From: Gemmatimonadaceae bacterium
Lineage (GTDB): Bacteria > Gemmatimonadota > Gemmatimonadetes > Gemmatimonadales > Gemmatimonadaceae
Assembly (NCBI GenBank): GCA_025358925.1
Contig: JANYHT010000018.1
Coordinates: forward strand, 1 to 47,545
Reading direction: 5' to 3'
DNA: 47,545 bases
Shown here: one piece after another, positions 8,079 through 17,421 of the stretch
How the letters are laid out: every line of letters begins with the position of its first letter
How positions within the stretch are numbered: position 1 is the first letter of the stretch
Position numbers and translations under genes: made by a program
The notes under the pieces: model-generated
What the model saw: only the letters and a program-made list of their open reading frames with translations
Told to the model about the DNA's origin: nothing
The model's database searches: none

Positions 8079-8675
8079 AGTCCACAACGCCGGAAACGTC
8101 TTATGCAAATCATCAAGCTTCGGCAAATCGTTATACACGATGTACGGCTGCGTTTTATGCGACGCGAGATAGTTCTGGTGATAGCTCTCGGCCTCGTAAA
8201 ACGAACCAAGTGACGCAACCTGCGTCACGATCGGCCTCGAGAATTTCCTGGCCTTGGTCAACTCGGCGATGTACGCCGTTGCAGCGGTTTGCTGTTCAGC
8301 ATTCACGAAGAAAATGGCTGAGCGATACTGCGTGCCGGTGTCCGGTCCCTGTCGATTGAGTTCGGTCGGATTGTGCGCGACCACGAAAAATACTTGCAAC
8401 AACGTTTCGTATGAAACGACGTTGGGGTCGAACACCACCTTCACCGATTCCGCGTGACCTGTGCGACCGGTACTGACAGTTTCGTAGTCGGGCTTCACCA
8501 CGGTGCCGCCAGCATAACCAGACACAACGCTTGTGACGCCCTTCACATGTTCAAACACGGCCTCAACACCCCAAAAACATCCACCCGCGAAGTACGCGGT
8601 TTGCAGCGGCTTTTGCGCGGCCGCCGGAAGCGACAACGTGGACAATGCGGCCAGCACAGCTAATTTGCGAAGCAC
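8070..8675 (-). CDS. msrA: Peptide methionine-S-sulfoxide reductase MsrA, exported
   Basis: The enzyme reduces the S-epimer of methionine sulfoxide in proteins. The family signature GGCFWGVEAVF follows a clear Sec signal peptide (residues 1-21, ending SLPAAAQ), so it acts outside the cytoplasm. The later motifs GHAESVKV and HNPTELNRQGPDTGTQYRS complete the active site. The Cys in GCFWG is the only cysteine in the protein, so the resolving cysteines of many MsrA enzymes are absent. Regeneration must use an external reductant. Start GTG 8675 is supported by an AGGAG site seven bases upstream. Two msrB genes lie 11 and 14 kb away. The TAG stop lies in a GGGATTA repeat. Confidence 0.93.
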   Translation of the reverse strand: MLRKLAVLAALSTLSLPAAAQKPLQTAYFAGGCFWGVEAVFEHVKGVTSVVSGYAGGTVVKPDYETVSTGRTGHAESVKVVFDPNVVSYETLLQVFFVVAHNPTELNRQGPDTGTQYRSAIFFVNAEQQTAATAYIAELTKARKFSRPIVTQVASLGSFYEAESYHQNYLASHKTQPYIVYNDLPKLDDLHKTFPALWTGK

Positions 8676-8777
8676 GGTAGTCTCCTGAAAGATGTCTCAG
8701 CGCCCACAACGTAGCGCTCGGGAGAGATAGCCGCGAACCGCGCCAGAAGTTCCTGCTCTTCACCCGGTGAGGCACAA

Positions 8778-9134
8778 ATGGACACGAAAACCGTCGGCAC
8801 CCAGCTCGTCGCTTTCTGCAACGCACGAGAAAACGCCAAAGCGCTCGACACGCTGTACCACAACGATATTTATAGCGTCGAAGTGAGTGACCCGATGCGC
8901 GAAATTCGCGGCATCGATGGCGTGAGAGGCAAAGCCAAATGGTAGTTTGACAATCACGACGTACACAGCGGCGTCACGCGTGGCCCGTGGATTAACGGCG
9001 ACACGTTTGTCGTCGAACACACTTACGACATCACGTTTAAGCCCACGGGCGTACGTCACATCATGAACGAAACCGCCATCTACAAAGTACGCGATGGCAA
9101 GATTGTCGAGGAACACTTCCTCAGCCCCGCGTAA
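8778..9134 (+). pseudogene. SnoaL-like (NTF2-fold) protein with in-frame TAG
   Basis: Start ATG 8778 follows a GGTGAGG site. The frame reads 55 codons with a normal SnoaL-like beginning (TLYHNDIYSVEVSD, then IRGIDGVRGKAKW). It stops at TAG 8943-8945, then continues in the same frame (FDNHDVHSGVTRGPWINGD, VEHTYDITFKPTGVRHIMNE, YKVRDGKIVEEHF) to TAA at 9132. Family members commonly have a second Trp right after the KxxW, so the TAG is most likely a mutated TGG. The whole gene of about 118 codons is otherwise well preserved, which points to recent loss. SnoaL-like proteins are small binding or catalytic folds; the substrate is unknown. Confidence 0.65.
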
Positions 9135-9144
9135 CACATCAGCG

Positions 9145-12100
9145 TCACGGCTGACCGCCCGTCTTCATCTTGTCTCGCGTTGGTGAATCATCCTCGTTCC
9201 ACGGAAACGGCGCGCCCTTTCTCATGCGCGGATAAATCTCGTTGAGCGTCGCACCTTCGTAGAGTCTGCCGTTCTTCATGACGTACTTGATGGAGTTGGT
9301 GTTTTGCAAATTCTCCAACGGGTTTTTGTCGAAGATCACTAAGTCCGCCATCTTGCCAACTTCAATTGACCCGACATCTTTGCCAAGTCCCAGTGCATTG
9401 GCGCCAAGGATGGTGCCGATGCGCATGGCGTCGATTGGACGCATGCCGTCGCCCATACCGATGTTCCAGAGTTCCCAATGGTAGCCGATGCCCTGTTGTT
9501 GACCATGTGAGCCAACACCAGCGCTGCCGCCAGCGTCGATAAGATGCTTGATATCGCCACCAATCACCTTCATGCCGTATTGCGAATCGTGGAACCATCC
9601 TGCTTGCCCCATTGTCGTCACTGCACCGGCCGACCCACCGCGCCGCAAGATCTTTCCCTCGAGATCACTCCATGGCGTGAACAGCTGCAACTTGGAATCG
9701 TGCAACAAGTCCATGTGCTCGTACCAATAGTTCTCACCCCACGGCGCACCGTACGCAACAATGATGGTTGGCGTGTACGCAATACCAGACTCTGCGAGCA
9801 AACGAATTACATCGGACTGCAACGGATACGTAGGAATGGTGTGCTCATGCCCGCTGTAACCGTCGATGGCTTCGGTCATGTTCATCTTCACGTCAAGCCC
9901 GCCTTCCGTCGTGGGCATGAGCTTCAGTTCGTTGGCCGCTTGAATCACCCATTGTCGCACTTCACGATTGCCCGTCTGATACTCCTTGATAGTTTTCGTG
10001 TCATAGTACTCAGCATACCGTTTCAATACCGTGCGCGCGTTCTCAAGACTGCGAATGTTTTCAGCGGCAAACACACCAGGCCCTGTTGAATAAATGCGCG
10101 GCGCCAGCACCGTGCCCGCCTTCTCCTGATCTTCGTACGACAACACGTCCGTCGACCCAGTTTGTGGATCACGCGCGGTGGTCACGCCATATGCAAGGTT
10201 GGCCGCATAACTCCACACCGGATCGCGATGCACGTTGGCCGCCACGCGCAAATGCGCGTGCGTATCAACGAAGCCGGGGCTGATCGTCTTCCCGCTCATG
10301 TCAATACTGCGCGCACCAGATGGCACTTTCACATTGCCGCTGAGCCCCACGTCAGTAATGCGATTGTTGACGACGACGATGTCACCTTTCGCAATCACTT
10401 CTTCCCCTTTCATGGTGATAATGCGTGCACCGCGCAACACGACACTTGCTTTCGGGATATCACGTTCTGCCGCTAAGCGAATACGTGTTTCGACCGGCTT
10501 ATACGACGGCAATAGTGCGCGATTTGCGCCACCGCGTCCACCAGTTACCGCGCCACCGGCAGAATCTCCAGCGGCCGCACCCGCGCCACGAACAGGATTT
10601 GCTTTGCGCACTGAATCATCAAAGGCGTACGCGCGGGCGACATCGTACACGACGTGCGCGTTACCAATCGACCAGTGAATATGTTTGCCGTCCGCACTCC
10701 AGCGCGGAAATTGCGCGCCAATATCCGTCAGCTTCTTCGACGGGAAATCCTGCGTAGCGCCAGCCCCACCTGCACCGCCGCCACGTCCTTCACCAACGGT
10801 GATTGTTGGCTCTGGTCCGCCGGGCCACGGAATGTCGGGGATGTAATAGAGATCAAGATTGACCTGCGCGAGAATGTGCTCACCGTCGGGCGAGAGCTGC
10901 GCCCAACTTGCCCCCGCGCCACCTCCGCCTCCGCCTCCAGCACCTAGCGCAGCAGCGCCAACAACACGAATGATTGGCTTGATGTCGGTGCCGTCCCATC
11001 GCATCGAGTACAGACCACGCGCACCGTTGTACGCAAAAATGCGCGATGTATCACGTTGCGAAAAATGCGCGTCGCCCGCGGCATTTGCGATGAACGTAGC
11101 CGCACCACCCGTAGCCGGAATCCAAACCAGTTCTCCACCACCACCACCACCACGTCCGCCACCGCCACCGCTCGTTGTTCGGAATGCACGCGATGACGTT
11201 CGGGTCGCTAAAATGCGCGTTCCACTCGGATTGTAAACCGGGTTCGTATATAAACCTTCTTGCGGTGTCAGGCGTTGCGGCGTTCCACTGCCATCACTGC
11301 GCGCACGATTGAGATACCCAATGCTATCAGCCCATGTGGTATACGTCAGCCACTGCCCATCGGGACTCCACGTTGGTTCAAATTCACCGGCCGACGCCAT
11401 GGTCACGCGTTTCGGTGCGCCGCTTGGATACTCCATCACATACACATGATCGAGCGCTACGAACGCCAAGCGCTTGCCGTCAGGACTTGGCGTCGCATCA
11501 CGAATTTGCTTCACCGTGAAGGTCAATGAATCGGGCATGCGATAGTCAAACGCGACGTGCGGGCCGAGCGCTTGGACTACCTCGGCCTCGAATGGAATTT
11601 CTGTGGCGAGTTTCGTGTCCATGGCAATGCGCCACAACTTTCCGCTCCATGTAGTGATCAGCGCCTTCGAGTCGGGCGTGAAGGACATGCCCGGATACAC
11701 GTCGAGCGTCGCCAGCGACTCCTGGTCGTCGCGCTGCACTGCACCGGTCAGCCACGACTCTTCATTGTTGGCGAGATTACGAATGCGCAACCGTGTTTGG
11801 TCGACGTAGCGCGTGCCGTACACCAACCACTTCCCATCAGGTGAGAGTGTTGGTCGAAATGCAGAGCCCCATCGATTTTCTTTCGTGGTGACGAGCCCTG
11901 TCTCGCGATCGTACTGCATCAGGTCGTAGTCGCCGAGTGGGGTGTTGTACACCCAGCGTCCCCGGCGTTGTGCGAAGTACACATAACGCGGATCGTGACC
12001 GAACGCCGGTCCTTCCTCACGAATCACATCGGCACCGCCGCCTGCAGCTCCGCGTCCTGCCGCAGCAGTTGCTTCTGTCCGAATCAGTTGAATGCCTGCT

Positions 12101-12636
12101 CCGCCCTCGGCTGGAAACATCCACAGTTTCGAACCGCGCGTGGCGATGATGTATTTTCCATCGGGTGTCCACACGGGCGATTCATACGTGTTGGTGTTGC
12201 CCGTAGTGATTTGTACGGTGTCTTTCTTGTCGACAGAAATTGTCCACAGATTGTAGCCGCCGGTGCGATCGCTAACGTACACAATCCGCTTGCCATCGGG
12301 CGAGAACCGCGGTTGCGCGTCGAAGCCCATACCGCGCGTGAGCGGCGTGGCTTTTCCGCCGGCGATGGGCATCGTATAGATGTCGCCCAACAAATCGAAC
12401 GTAATCAGACGTCCGTCGCGGCTCACGTCGACTGACATCCAGTTGCCAACTTTCGTCGTGAACGCAAGCGTACGTGTGGGTCGGAGGGGCAAGCCCTCTT
12501 GCATCGGATCGCGCGGCAATGCGGGTGTGGTCGCGCGCTGCGCGTGTAACGCGAGCGACAACGTTGCCACAAGAACGGCAGCGCGCGCGAGATGCGTGAC
12601 TCGACGAAACAGAGGGGCGACGTGCGATACTACCAT
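9145..12636 (-). CDS. Secreted TolB-propeller / amidohydrolase fusion protein
   Basis: The product is 1163 residues. It starts at ATG 12636 with an AGGA site and a Sec signal peptide (ARAAVLVATLSLALHAQ). Residues about 40-660 hold repeated PD40/WD40-like blades (FSPDGKRIVYVSD, WTPDGKYIIATRG, LSPDGKWLVYGT, FTPDSKALITTW). Glycine-rich loops lie near residues 490, 560 and 600. The C-terminal part (from about 740) is an amidohydrolase barrel with the metal motif DTHAHLR and the ending VGSIEVGKMADLVIFDKNPLENL. Such proteins are common exported metal-dependent hydrolases in Gemmatimonadota and Acidobacteriota. The substrate, peptide-like or imide-like, is unknown. A much longer open frame extends upstream, but the signal peptide fixes the start. 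Confidence 0.88.
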   Translation of the reverse strand: MVVSHVAPLFRRVTHLARAAVLVATLSLALHAQRATTPALPRDPMQEGLPLRPTRTLAFTTKVGNWMSVDVSRDGRLITFDLLGDIYTMPIAGGKATPLTRGMGFDAQPRFSPDGKRIVYVSDRTGGYNLWTISVDKKDTVQITTGNTNTYESPVWTPDGKYIIATRGSKLWMFPAEGGAGIQLIRTEATAAAGRGAAGGGADVIREEGPAFGHDPRYVYFAQRRGRWVYNTPLGDYDLMQYDRETGLVTTKENRWGSAFRPTLSPDGKWLVYGTRYVDQTRLRIRNLANNEESWLTGAVQRDDQESLATLDVYPGMSFTPDSKALITTWSGKLWRIAMDTKLATEIPFEAEVVQALGPHVAFDYRMPDSLTFTVKQIRDATPSPDGKRLAFVALDHVYVMEYPSGAPKRVTMASAGEFEPTWSPDGQWLTYTTWADSIGYLNRARSDGSGTPQRLTPQEGLYTNPVYNPSGTRILATRTSSRAFRTTSGGGGGRGGGGGGELVWIPATGGAATFIANAAGDAHFSQRDTSRIFAYNGARGLYSMRWDGTDIKPIIRVVGAAALGAGGGGGGGAGASWAQLSPDGEHILAQVNLDLYYIPDIPWPGGPEPTITVGEGRGGGAGGAGATQDFPSKKLTDIGAQFPRWSADGKHIHWSIGNAHVVYDVARAYAFDDSVRKANPVRGAGAAAGDSAGGAVTGGRGGANRALLPSYKPVETRIRLAAERDIPKASVVLRGARIITMKGEEVIAKGDIVVVNNRITDVGLSGNVKVPSGARSIDMSGKTISPGFVDTHAHLRVAANVHRDPVWSYAANLAYGVTTARDPQTGSTDVLSYEDQEKAGTVLAPRIYSTGPGVFAAENIRSLENARTVLKRYAEYYDTKTIKEYQTGNREVRQWVIQAANELKLMPTTEGGLDVKMNMTEAIDGYSGHEHTIPTYPLQSDVIRLLAESGIAYTPTIIVAYGAPWGENYWYEHMDLLHDSKLQLFTPWSDLEGKILRRGGSAGAVTTMGQAGWFHDSQYGMKVIGGDIKHLIDAGGSAGVGSHGQQQGIGYHWELWNIGMGDGMRPIDAMRIGTILGANALGLGKDVGSIEVGKMADLVIFDKNPLENLQNTNSIKYVMKNGRLYEGATLNEIYPRMRKGAPFPWNEDDSPTRDKMKTGGQP

Positions 12637-12765
12637 GACGATATCCTGAGAGGCGAAAGAGCACTGAGCGTCGACTCGGCAAAAGTGCGCGCGAGCGCTG
12701 GCTTGGGCAATGCCGATGCATGTGTGCTCTTCCCATTTGGTTGGGACGAGCGCATTGTGCGACGC

Positions 12766-13488
12766 ATGACGACGATCACTCCGCAGCCAACGCTGCACAC
12801 GCCGCGACTGACAGTGCGGCCGTATGTGCTCACTGACGCACCAGAGCTGCAGCGTTTGGCCGGGGCGTGGGAAATCGCGGACACGACAAAGCGCATTCCG
12901 CATCCGTATCCCGACGGTGCCGCCGACATTTGGATTGCGATGCAATCCGACGCATGGGAAACGCAGACGGCCGCGTCGTTCGCCATTGTTGATCGTGCAA
13001 ACAATCAATACATGGGTGGCATTGGACTGAGTATCGTGTCGGCAACAGTGAGCGCCGAGCTTGGATATTGGCTCGGCGTGCCGTATTGGGGGCGAGGGTA
13101 CTGCACGGAGGCGGCGCGTGCGATTCTTTCATTTGCATTTGACGCACTCAAACTGCATCGCGTGGCGGCGAACTACCTCACGCGCAACCCGGCGTCGGGG
13201 CGCGTGATGGAAAAACTCGGCATGCAGTTTGAGGGTGTACAGCGCGACGGCAGTTTGAAATGGGGCAAGTTTGAGGACATCGCCGTGTGCGCGATTTTAG
13301 AGGCGGAGTGGACACAGTTGTCGAACGATTTGCCACCAGATCCGGGAACATTCGCGTTCACTGAAGAAGAGGTCGCTGCAGCGTTAGCTCAATCGATGTC
13401 GGCGCATGAGGCAGCCGCGTTGGCGAAAGACATCTGCGACGGTGCTGACGCGTCAACGGCACCGTCTGGTGATCTGTTGCGGCGTTGA
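12766..13488 (+). CDS. GNAT N-acetyltransferase, RimJ/RimL type
   Basis: The 240-residue protein opens with TPRLTVRPYVLTDAPELQRL. It has the acetyl-CoA loop region YWGRGYCTEAARAILSFAF and the closing NPASGRVMEKLGMQFEGVQR, the standard RimJ/RimL-like layout (residues 8-180). The family acetylates N-termini of ribosomal proteins, amino acids or antibiotics; the substrate here is unknown. About 55 extra residues follow the domain, Ala-rich and acidic, ending in a low-complexity tail. That tail is longer than usual. It is transcribed away from the amidohydrolase gene. The ribosome site is weak, so the start is chosen from domain position. Confidence 0.85.
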   Translation: MTTITPQPTLHTPRLTVRPYVLTDAPELQRLAGAWEIADTTKRIPHPYPDGAADIWIAMQSDAWETQTAASFAIVDRANNQYMGGIGLSIVSATVSAELGYWLGVPYWGRGYCTEAARAILSFAFDALKLHRVAANYLTRNPASGRVMEKLGMQFEGVQRDGSLKWGKFEDIAVCAILEAEWTQLSNDLPPDPGTFAFTEEEVAAALAQSMSAHEAAALAKDICDGADASTAPSGDLLRR

Positions 13489-13555
13489 TGTCGCGCGTGA
13501 TGCGCGCAACATTGGGCGTTCGAATCCCTTTTTCTTCGTTCACTCGGAGACTTCG

Positions 13556-14500
13556 ATGCAACCCTTCGACTATCACATTGGCCAGCGCACGGTACAACAC
13601 GAAGCGAACTCGGTCCCTTGTGCGGATAAGCTGAGCACTTGGGTGGGACCGGTTGTAGAGTTTGCAACTGGAGCGGACCTCATCGTGCTCGCCCACGCAG
13701 GCAGCCGCGATGGCAATCATCCACTACGCACAGTGGCGCTCTCGGGTCCCGCTCCGCTCGTTAAAGCCCGCAGTGAGGAAGGTACGATTACACTCGGGCT
13801 ACCGCGCGAAGTGCTCGAGCACCTCCCCGTTAATGAGATGTGCGGCGGTATTGTGATAAATCCCGCGACGGCTCGGCGTTCACGCATCGCTGGCATCGCG
13901 CGCCAAGACGCCGAGGGCGTGGAGATATCGTGCGACATCGCGTTCACCAACTGTCGCAAGTACATGACGCCAACGTCGTCACAAGGCACGGCAACGCACA
14001 TCGGGCCGACGGGCGCTACCACCGTCTTACTGTCCGACGCATGGGCCCGGGACATGATCGAAGCTGGCGAGACGGCCTTTCTTGTCACGTCCACGCCGGC
14101 CGGCGTCGGTGATGTTTCCCATCGTGGAGGTCCTCCCGGTTTTCTGCGATTTGATCCCGCCAATAGCGCACTCACATGGACGGAATATCTTGGTGACGGC
14201 ATGTTTGTGAGCACCGGCAACCTCCGTCAAAATACCAGATGCGCGCTCATTATTGTGAACTTCACGAGCGGTGATGCACTGCGACTCGATGCCACGGCCG
14301 CTTACACAAATATTCGCGCCGATCGTAAGGCACGCGTAGACGCATTGCTACAAGCAAGCGAACCGTTTCCGGTGCAAGGGCGCATTCAATGTCACGTACA
14401 TCATGCACAACGTCTCGCGCAATTTTGCTTGCCTCGCACACGAGTGGCAACGCGCCAACGGATTACCTCCGTGGATACAACGGTGGTGCAACACCCGTAG
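13556..14500 (+). CDS. Pyridoxamine-5'-phosphate-oxidase-fold flavoprotein-like protein
   Basis: It starts at ATG 13556 after a CGGAGA site. Residues 1-275 fit the family of PNPOx-like proteins with a split-barrel flavin-binding fold: GIVINPATARRSRIAG, then ISCDIAFTNCRKYMTP in the first half, and FLVTSTPAGVGDVSHRGGPPGFLRF and GDGMFVSTGNLRQNTRCALIIVNF in the second. These proteins bind FMN or F420; the reaction here is unknown. The last 40 residues are rich in His, Arg and Gln and look out of frame. The +1 frame from 14379 gives a more protein-like end (HEWQRANGLPPWIQRW), stopping at 14522. A one-base error or frameshift at the GGG of 14378-14380 is possible. Confidence 0.7.
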   Translation: MQPFDYHIGQRTVQHEANSVPCADKLSTWVGPVVEFATGADLIVLAHAGSRDGNHPLRTVALSGPAPLVKARSEEGTITLGLPREVLEHLPVNEMCGGIVINPATARRSRIAGIARQDAEGVEISCDIAFTNCRKYMTPTSSQGTATHIGPTGATTVLLSDAWARDMIEAGETAFLVTSTPAGVGDVSHRGGPPGFLRFDPANSALTWTEYLGDGMFVSTGNLRQNTRCALIIVNFTSGDALRLDATAAYTNIRADRKARVDALLQASEPFPVQGRIQCHVHHAQRLAQFCLPRTRVATRQRITSVDTTVVQHP

Positions 14501-14514
14501 CGTAGAGAAGGGAG

Positions 14515-16107
14515 TTACGTGATTGCCGCACGCGTCATGGTGCCGTTGACCATACGCCAAATCCCAGCGTCGTTTGCATTGCGCAACGGTTCCGGCAACA
14601 ATGCCTGCGGAAAGTCCTGATAGCAGACGGGCCGTGTAAAGCGTGTCATTGCCGCACTGCCTACGGAGGTGCTGCGCGAATCGGTCGTTGCCGGGAACGG
14701 TCCACCGTGATGGATCGCGTGTCCAAATTCGACACCCGTTGGGTAGCCATTCACAATCAGTCGACCCGCTTTGTGTTGCAGCACGCGCACGAGTGCCTGC
14801 TGGTGCGCAAGTTCGGCGTCGGTCCCATGCAAGGAAGCGGTGAGTTGACCCTCCAGCGCCTTTGCCACGCGCAGCATTTCGTCGACCGACTCGCAAATCA
14901 CGAGCATCGTGACCGGGCCAAACATCTCGTGCTGCAACGATTGATCCGCGAGCAATACCGGCGCCATCACCGTGAGGAAAACGGGTTGCACTGTGTGGCC
15001 TTCCGCACTACCTGCGTCCAAACCTTGCGCAACTTGCTCCGCACCATGTTTTCGCGCGAGATACACGGCATCGCGAAATGACGTGCGCATGGTGGCACGC
15101 AGCATCGTGCCGGGTGCTGCGGTTGCGACGCGCGAGGCCAAACCTGATTGCAAACGATCAAACCCTTCGCCGCGAACGGCAATTACTAGTCCTGGGCTCG
15201 TGCAAAACTGGCCAACGCCCAGCAACATCGAAGTGGCGATGCCTTCCGCCAATGCATCCGGTCGCAACGCCAGCGCGCCCGGTAATACAAACATCGGATT
15301 GATACTGCCCATCTCTGCATAAACGGGAATAGGCTCAACACGTGCGCCGCCTTCATCAAACAAAATGCGACCGGCGCGTGGCGATCCGGTAAAACTGACG
15401 GCACGAGTGAGCGGATGCCGCACGAGCGACAATCCGACTTCATGCGAACGTCCGTGCAACAGGGAGAACACCGCCGGCGGCACTCCAGCAGTTGCCGCCG
15501 CTCGCACAATCGTCATGGCCGCAAGCTCTGACGTACCCGGATGCGCCTCGTGCGCTTTGCACACTACCGAACACCCCGCTGCAAATGCCGAGGCGGTATC
15601 TCCACCAGCAACAGAAAACGCGAGCGGAAAATTGCTTGCCGCAAAATTCACGATGGGGCCGAGTGGCACAAGCACGCGGCGAATGTCCGGACGCGGCGCT
15701 GGCAGACGCGCAGGCTCGGCCGTATCAATCCGTGCGTCCAGCCACGACCCGTCTTCGACATATTCCGCGAATGCGTGCAGCGTTTGCACCGTGCGAATGC
15801 GTTCGCGCGCGAGCCGATCGAGCGGCAATGCAGTCTCGAGGTGCGCGATCGTAAGCAGTGGTTCACCGAGCGCGGTGATCTCATCGGCGATAGCGCGGAG
15901 GAATGACGCTCGTTGTGCAAGGCTCGACGTCGCGTACGTGCGGAACGCGGCATCGGCGCCAATCAACGCGCGATCAATCTTGTCGTGGCCCGCGTCGAAA
16001 AACTGCGGTCCAAACTCTTCGCCCGTGGCGGGATTAACGGAGCGAAACGGCGCGCCGGATCCAGCGATCCACTCGCCGCCAACGTAGCTGCGTGCTGTAA
16101 TGTCCAT
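14515..16107 (-). CDS. Aldehyde dehydrogenase, 2-oxoglutarate-semialdehyde (2,5-dioxovalerate) type
   Basis: The 530-residue enzyme has the ALDH core: NFAASNFPLAFSVAGGDTASA for the active-site Asn and cofactor region, SFTGSPRAGRILFDE for the coenzyme turn, AEMGSINPMFVLPGAL for the general base Glu, and GVGQFCTSPG for the catalytic Cys. The N-terminal YVGGEWIAGSGAPFRSVNPATGE and C-terminal NGYPTGVEFGHAIHHGGPFPATTDSRSTSVG are characteristic of alpha-ketoglutaric semialdehyde dehydrogenases. These oxidise 2,5-dioxopentanoate to 2-oxoglutarate with NADP+ at the end of pentose or uronate breakdown. No sugar-catabolic neighbours are present, so the pathway is inferred from family only. The gene stands alone and converges on the PNPOx-like gene. 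Confidence 0.85.
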   Translation of the reverse strand: MDITARSYVGGEWIAGSGAPFRSVNPATGEEFGPQFFDAGHDKIDRALIGADAAFRTYATSSLAQRASFLRAIADEITALGEPLLTIAHLETALPLDRLARERIRTVQTLHAFAEYVEDGSWLDARIDTAEPARLPAPRPDIRRVLVPLGPIVNFAASNFPLAFSVAGGDTASAFAAGCSVVCKAHEAHPGTSELAAMTIVRAAATAGVPPAVFSLLHGRSHEVGLSLVRHPLTRAVSFTGSPRAGRILFDEGGARVEPIPVYAEMGSINPMFVLPGALALRPDALAEGIATSMLLGVGQFCTSPGLVIAVRGEGFDRLQSGLASRVATAAPGTMLRATMRTSFRDAVYLARKHGAEQVAQGLDAGSAEGHTVQPVFLTVMAPVLLADQSLQHEMFGPVTMLVICESVDEMLRVAKALEGQLTASLHGTDAELAHQQALVRVLQHKAGRLIVNGYPTGVEFGHAIHHGGPFPATTDSRSTSVGSAAMTRFTRPVCYQDFPQALLPEPLRNANDAGIWRMVNGTMTRAAIT

Positions 16108-16179
16108 AGCTCTACGATAGCGCCTTGCGAGGTGATCGGCACGCACGGCAACTTTTCGGACCATGCACCCCACCTCGCC

Positions 16180-17394
16180 ATGACCAAGCATCCGCCTCGT
16201 CGATACGTGTCTCGCATCGCACAGCGCATCGCCCTTTACCTCGCGTTTGCGGTCGTCGCGTCCCCGTTGCTCGTCGCGCAGACACCCGCGCCACCGCGAA
16301 CGGTGCGAATGCAATCCAAAATATTAGGAGAGCTCCGCACGCTGCACATCAACGTGCCGCCCAACTATCGAGTCGCCAAACAACGGTATCAAGTGACGTA
16401 CGTGTTGGATGGGCAGGTCAAGCCGTTCTTCGATCTTGCCGTGGCAGCGGCTGGCTATTCGCTGACGGGTGATCCGCGCGATTTCGCGATGCCACCGCAA
16501 ATCATTGTGGGGATTGAGCAAAACAATCGCGGTGAAGATCTTGCGCGCAACGACGAACGTTTCACGCGCTACGTCGTTGAGGAAGTCATTCCATACATCG
16601 AGCGCGAGTATCGAACGCTCCCGTACCGTACGCTCATCGGGCATTCACTCGCCGGTCGATTCGCGCTGCTCACGCTCTGTCGCGCACCCACCATTTTCCC
16701 GGCCATCATCGCGATCAGTCCGAGTGTGTCAGACTCGAGTACGTTTGACACGGTGCAGCGGTGTGCGCAAGCTCAGTTTGCGTCGACACCGCGGGTTCGA
16801 CAACTCGCACTATCCGCCGGCGACAAAGAGGTGCGGCTTCGCGAGGGCACTCGTCGCCTTTTCGCTTTCGTGCACGACTCCGCCCCACCAAACTGGCGCG
16901 TGCGCTTGGTTGACGGCACTGGACTCGGCCACACCGATACGCCGTTTGCAACGATTCCAGTGGGTCTGCGATTCACGCAGGAACCTGCGCTGTGGGAAAT
17001 GCCGACCGCATCTGCCGACAGCATGCTCAATCGTCTTGGAGATCCGTCGACGATTCTGACCGCGTGGCTTGACGTGCTCAGTGCACGCGTCGGCTATCGC
17101 GTGCCACCATCTTGCAAGTGGATGGAAGTCATTGTGCGTACGCGGCTGGCCCGTGATGGCGCGACCGCCGCAATCGCCGCCGCGCAAACCATGATTGACG
17201 CGTATCCAGAGGAGATCGTAGGGTACGGGCTGTTGGCCGATGCCCAAATTAAACGACTCAATCTTGCTGCTGCGCGAAAGGTCATTGGCGACGCATTGCA
17301 GATGTTGGAGCGACTCGAAGTGTTTGACGAAGGCGCACGCGATGCGCAGCGCGAGTCGTTACGATCATCACTCACAGCGTTAGGGCGGCCGTAA
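16180..17394 (+). CDS. Secreted alpha/beta-hydrolase esterase (IroE/BesA-like)
   Basis: The 404-residue protein has a Sec signal (IALYLAFAVVASPLLVAQ) and an esterase-D-like domain. YVLDGQVKPFFDLA lies near residue 70, IIVGIEQNNRGEDL near 105, and the nucleophile elbow GHSLAGRFAL (Ser) near 152. GLGHTDTPFATIPVGL near residue 250 probably carries the catalytic His. The family hydrolyses siderophore esters, acyl glucosides or similar compounds. The last 120 residues are helical and repeat-like (TRLARDGATAAIAAAQTMID, YPEEIVGYGLLADAQIKRLN), suggesting one or two TPR units. The substrate is unknown. The promoter region is shared with the divergent dehydrogenase gene. Confidence 0.82.
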   Translation: MTKHPPRRYVSRIAQRIALYLAFAVVASPLLVAQTPAPPRTVRMQSKILGELRTLHINVPPNYRVAKQRYQVTYVLDGQVKPFFDLAVAAAGYSLTGDPRDFAMPPQIIVGIEQNNRGEDLARNDERFTRYVVEEVIPYIEREYRTLPYRTLIGHSLAGRFALLTLCRAPTIFPAIIAISPSVSDSSTFDTVQRCAQAQFASTPRVRQLALSAGDKEVRLREGTRRLFAFVHDSAPPNWRVRLVDGTGLGHTDTPFATIPVGLRFTQEPALWEMPTASADSMLNRLGDPSTILTAWLDVLSARVGYRVPPSCKWMEVIVRTRLARDGATAAIAAAQTMIDAYPEEIVGYGLLADAQIKRLNLAAARKVIGDALQMLERLEVFDEGARDAQRESLRSSLTALGRP

Positions 17395-17421
17395 CAGCGC
17401 GTTACAGCACGCCCAGAGCGT

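Noticed and set aside
10760-11180. GC-rich tandem-like triplet stretches in the amidohydrolase gene
   Set aside because: They are glycine-rich loops of the coding sequence rather than a separate repeat or CRISPR array.
12637-13008. N-terminal extension of the amidohydrolase open frame by 124 codons
   Set aside because: It runs antisense through the GNAT gene and precedes a clear signal peptide with its own ribosome site at 12636.
13514-13530. GTTCGAATCC, similar to a tRNA T-loop
   Set aside because: The flanking bases do not form the T-stem and no acceptor or anticodon arm can be folded around it.
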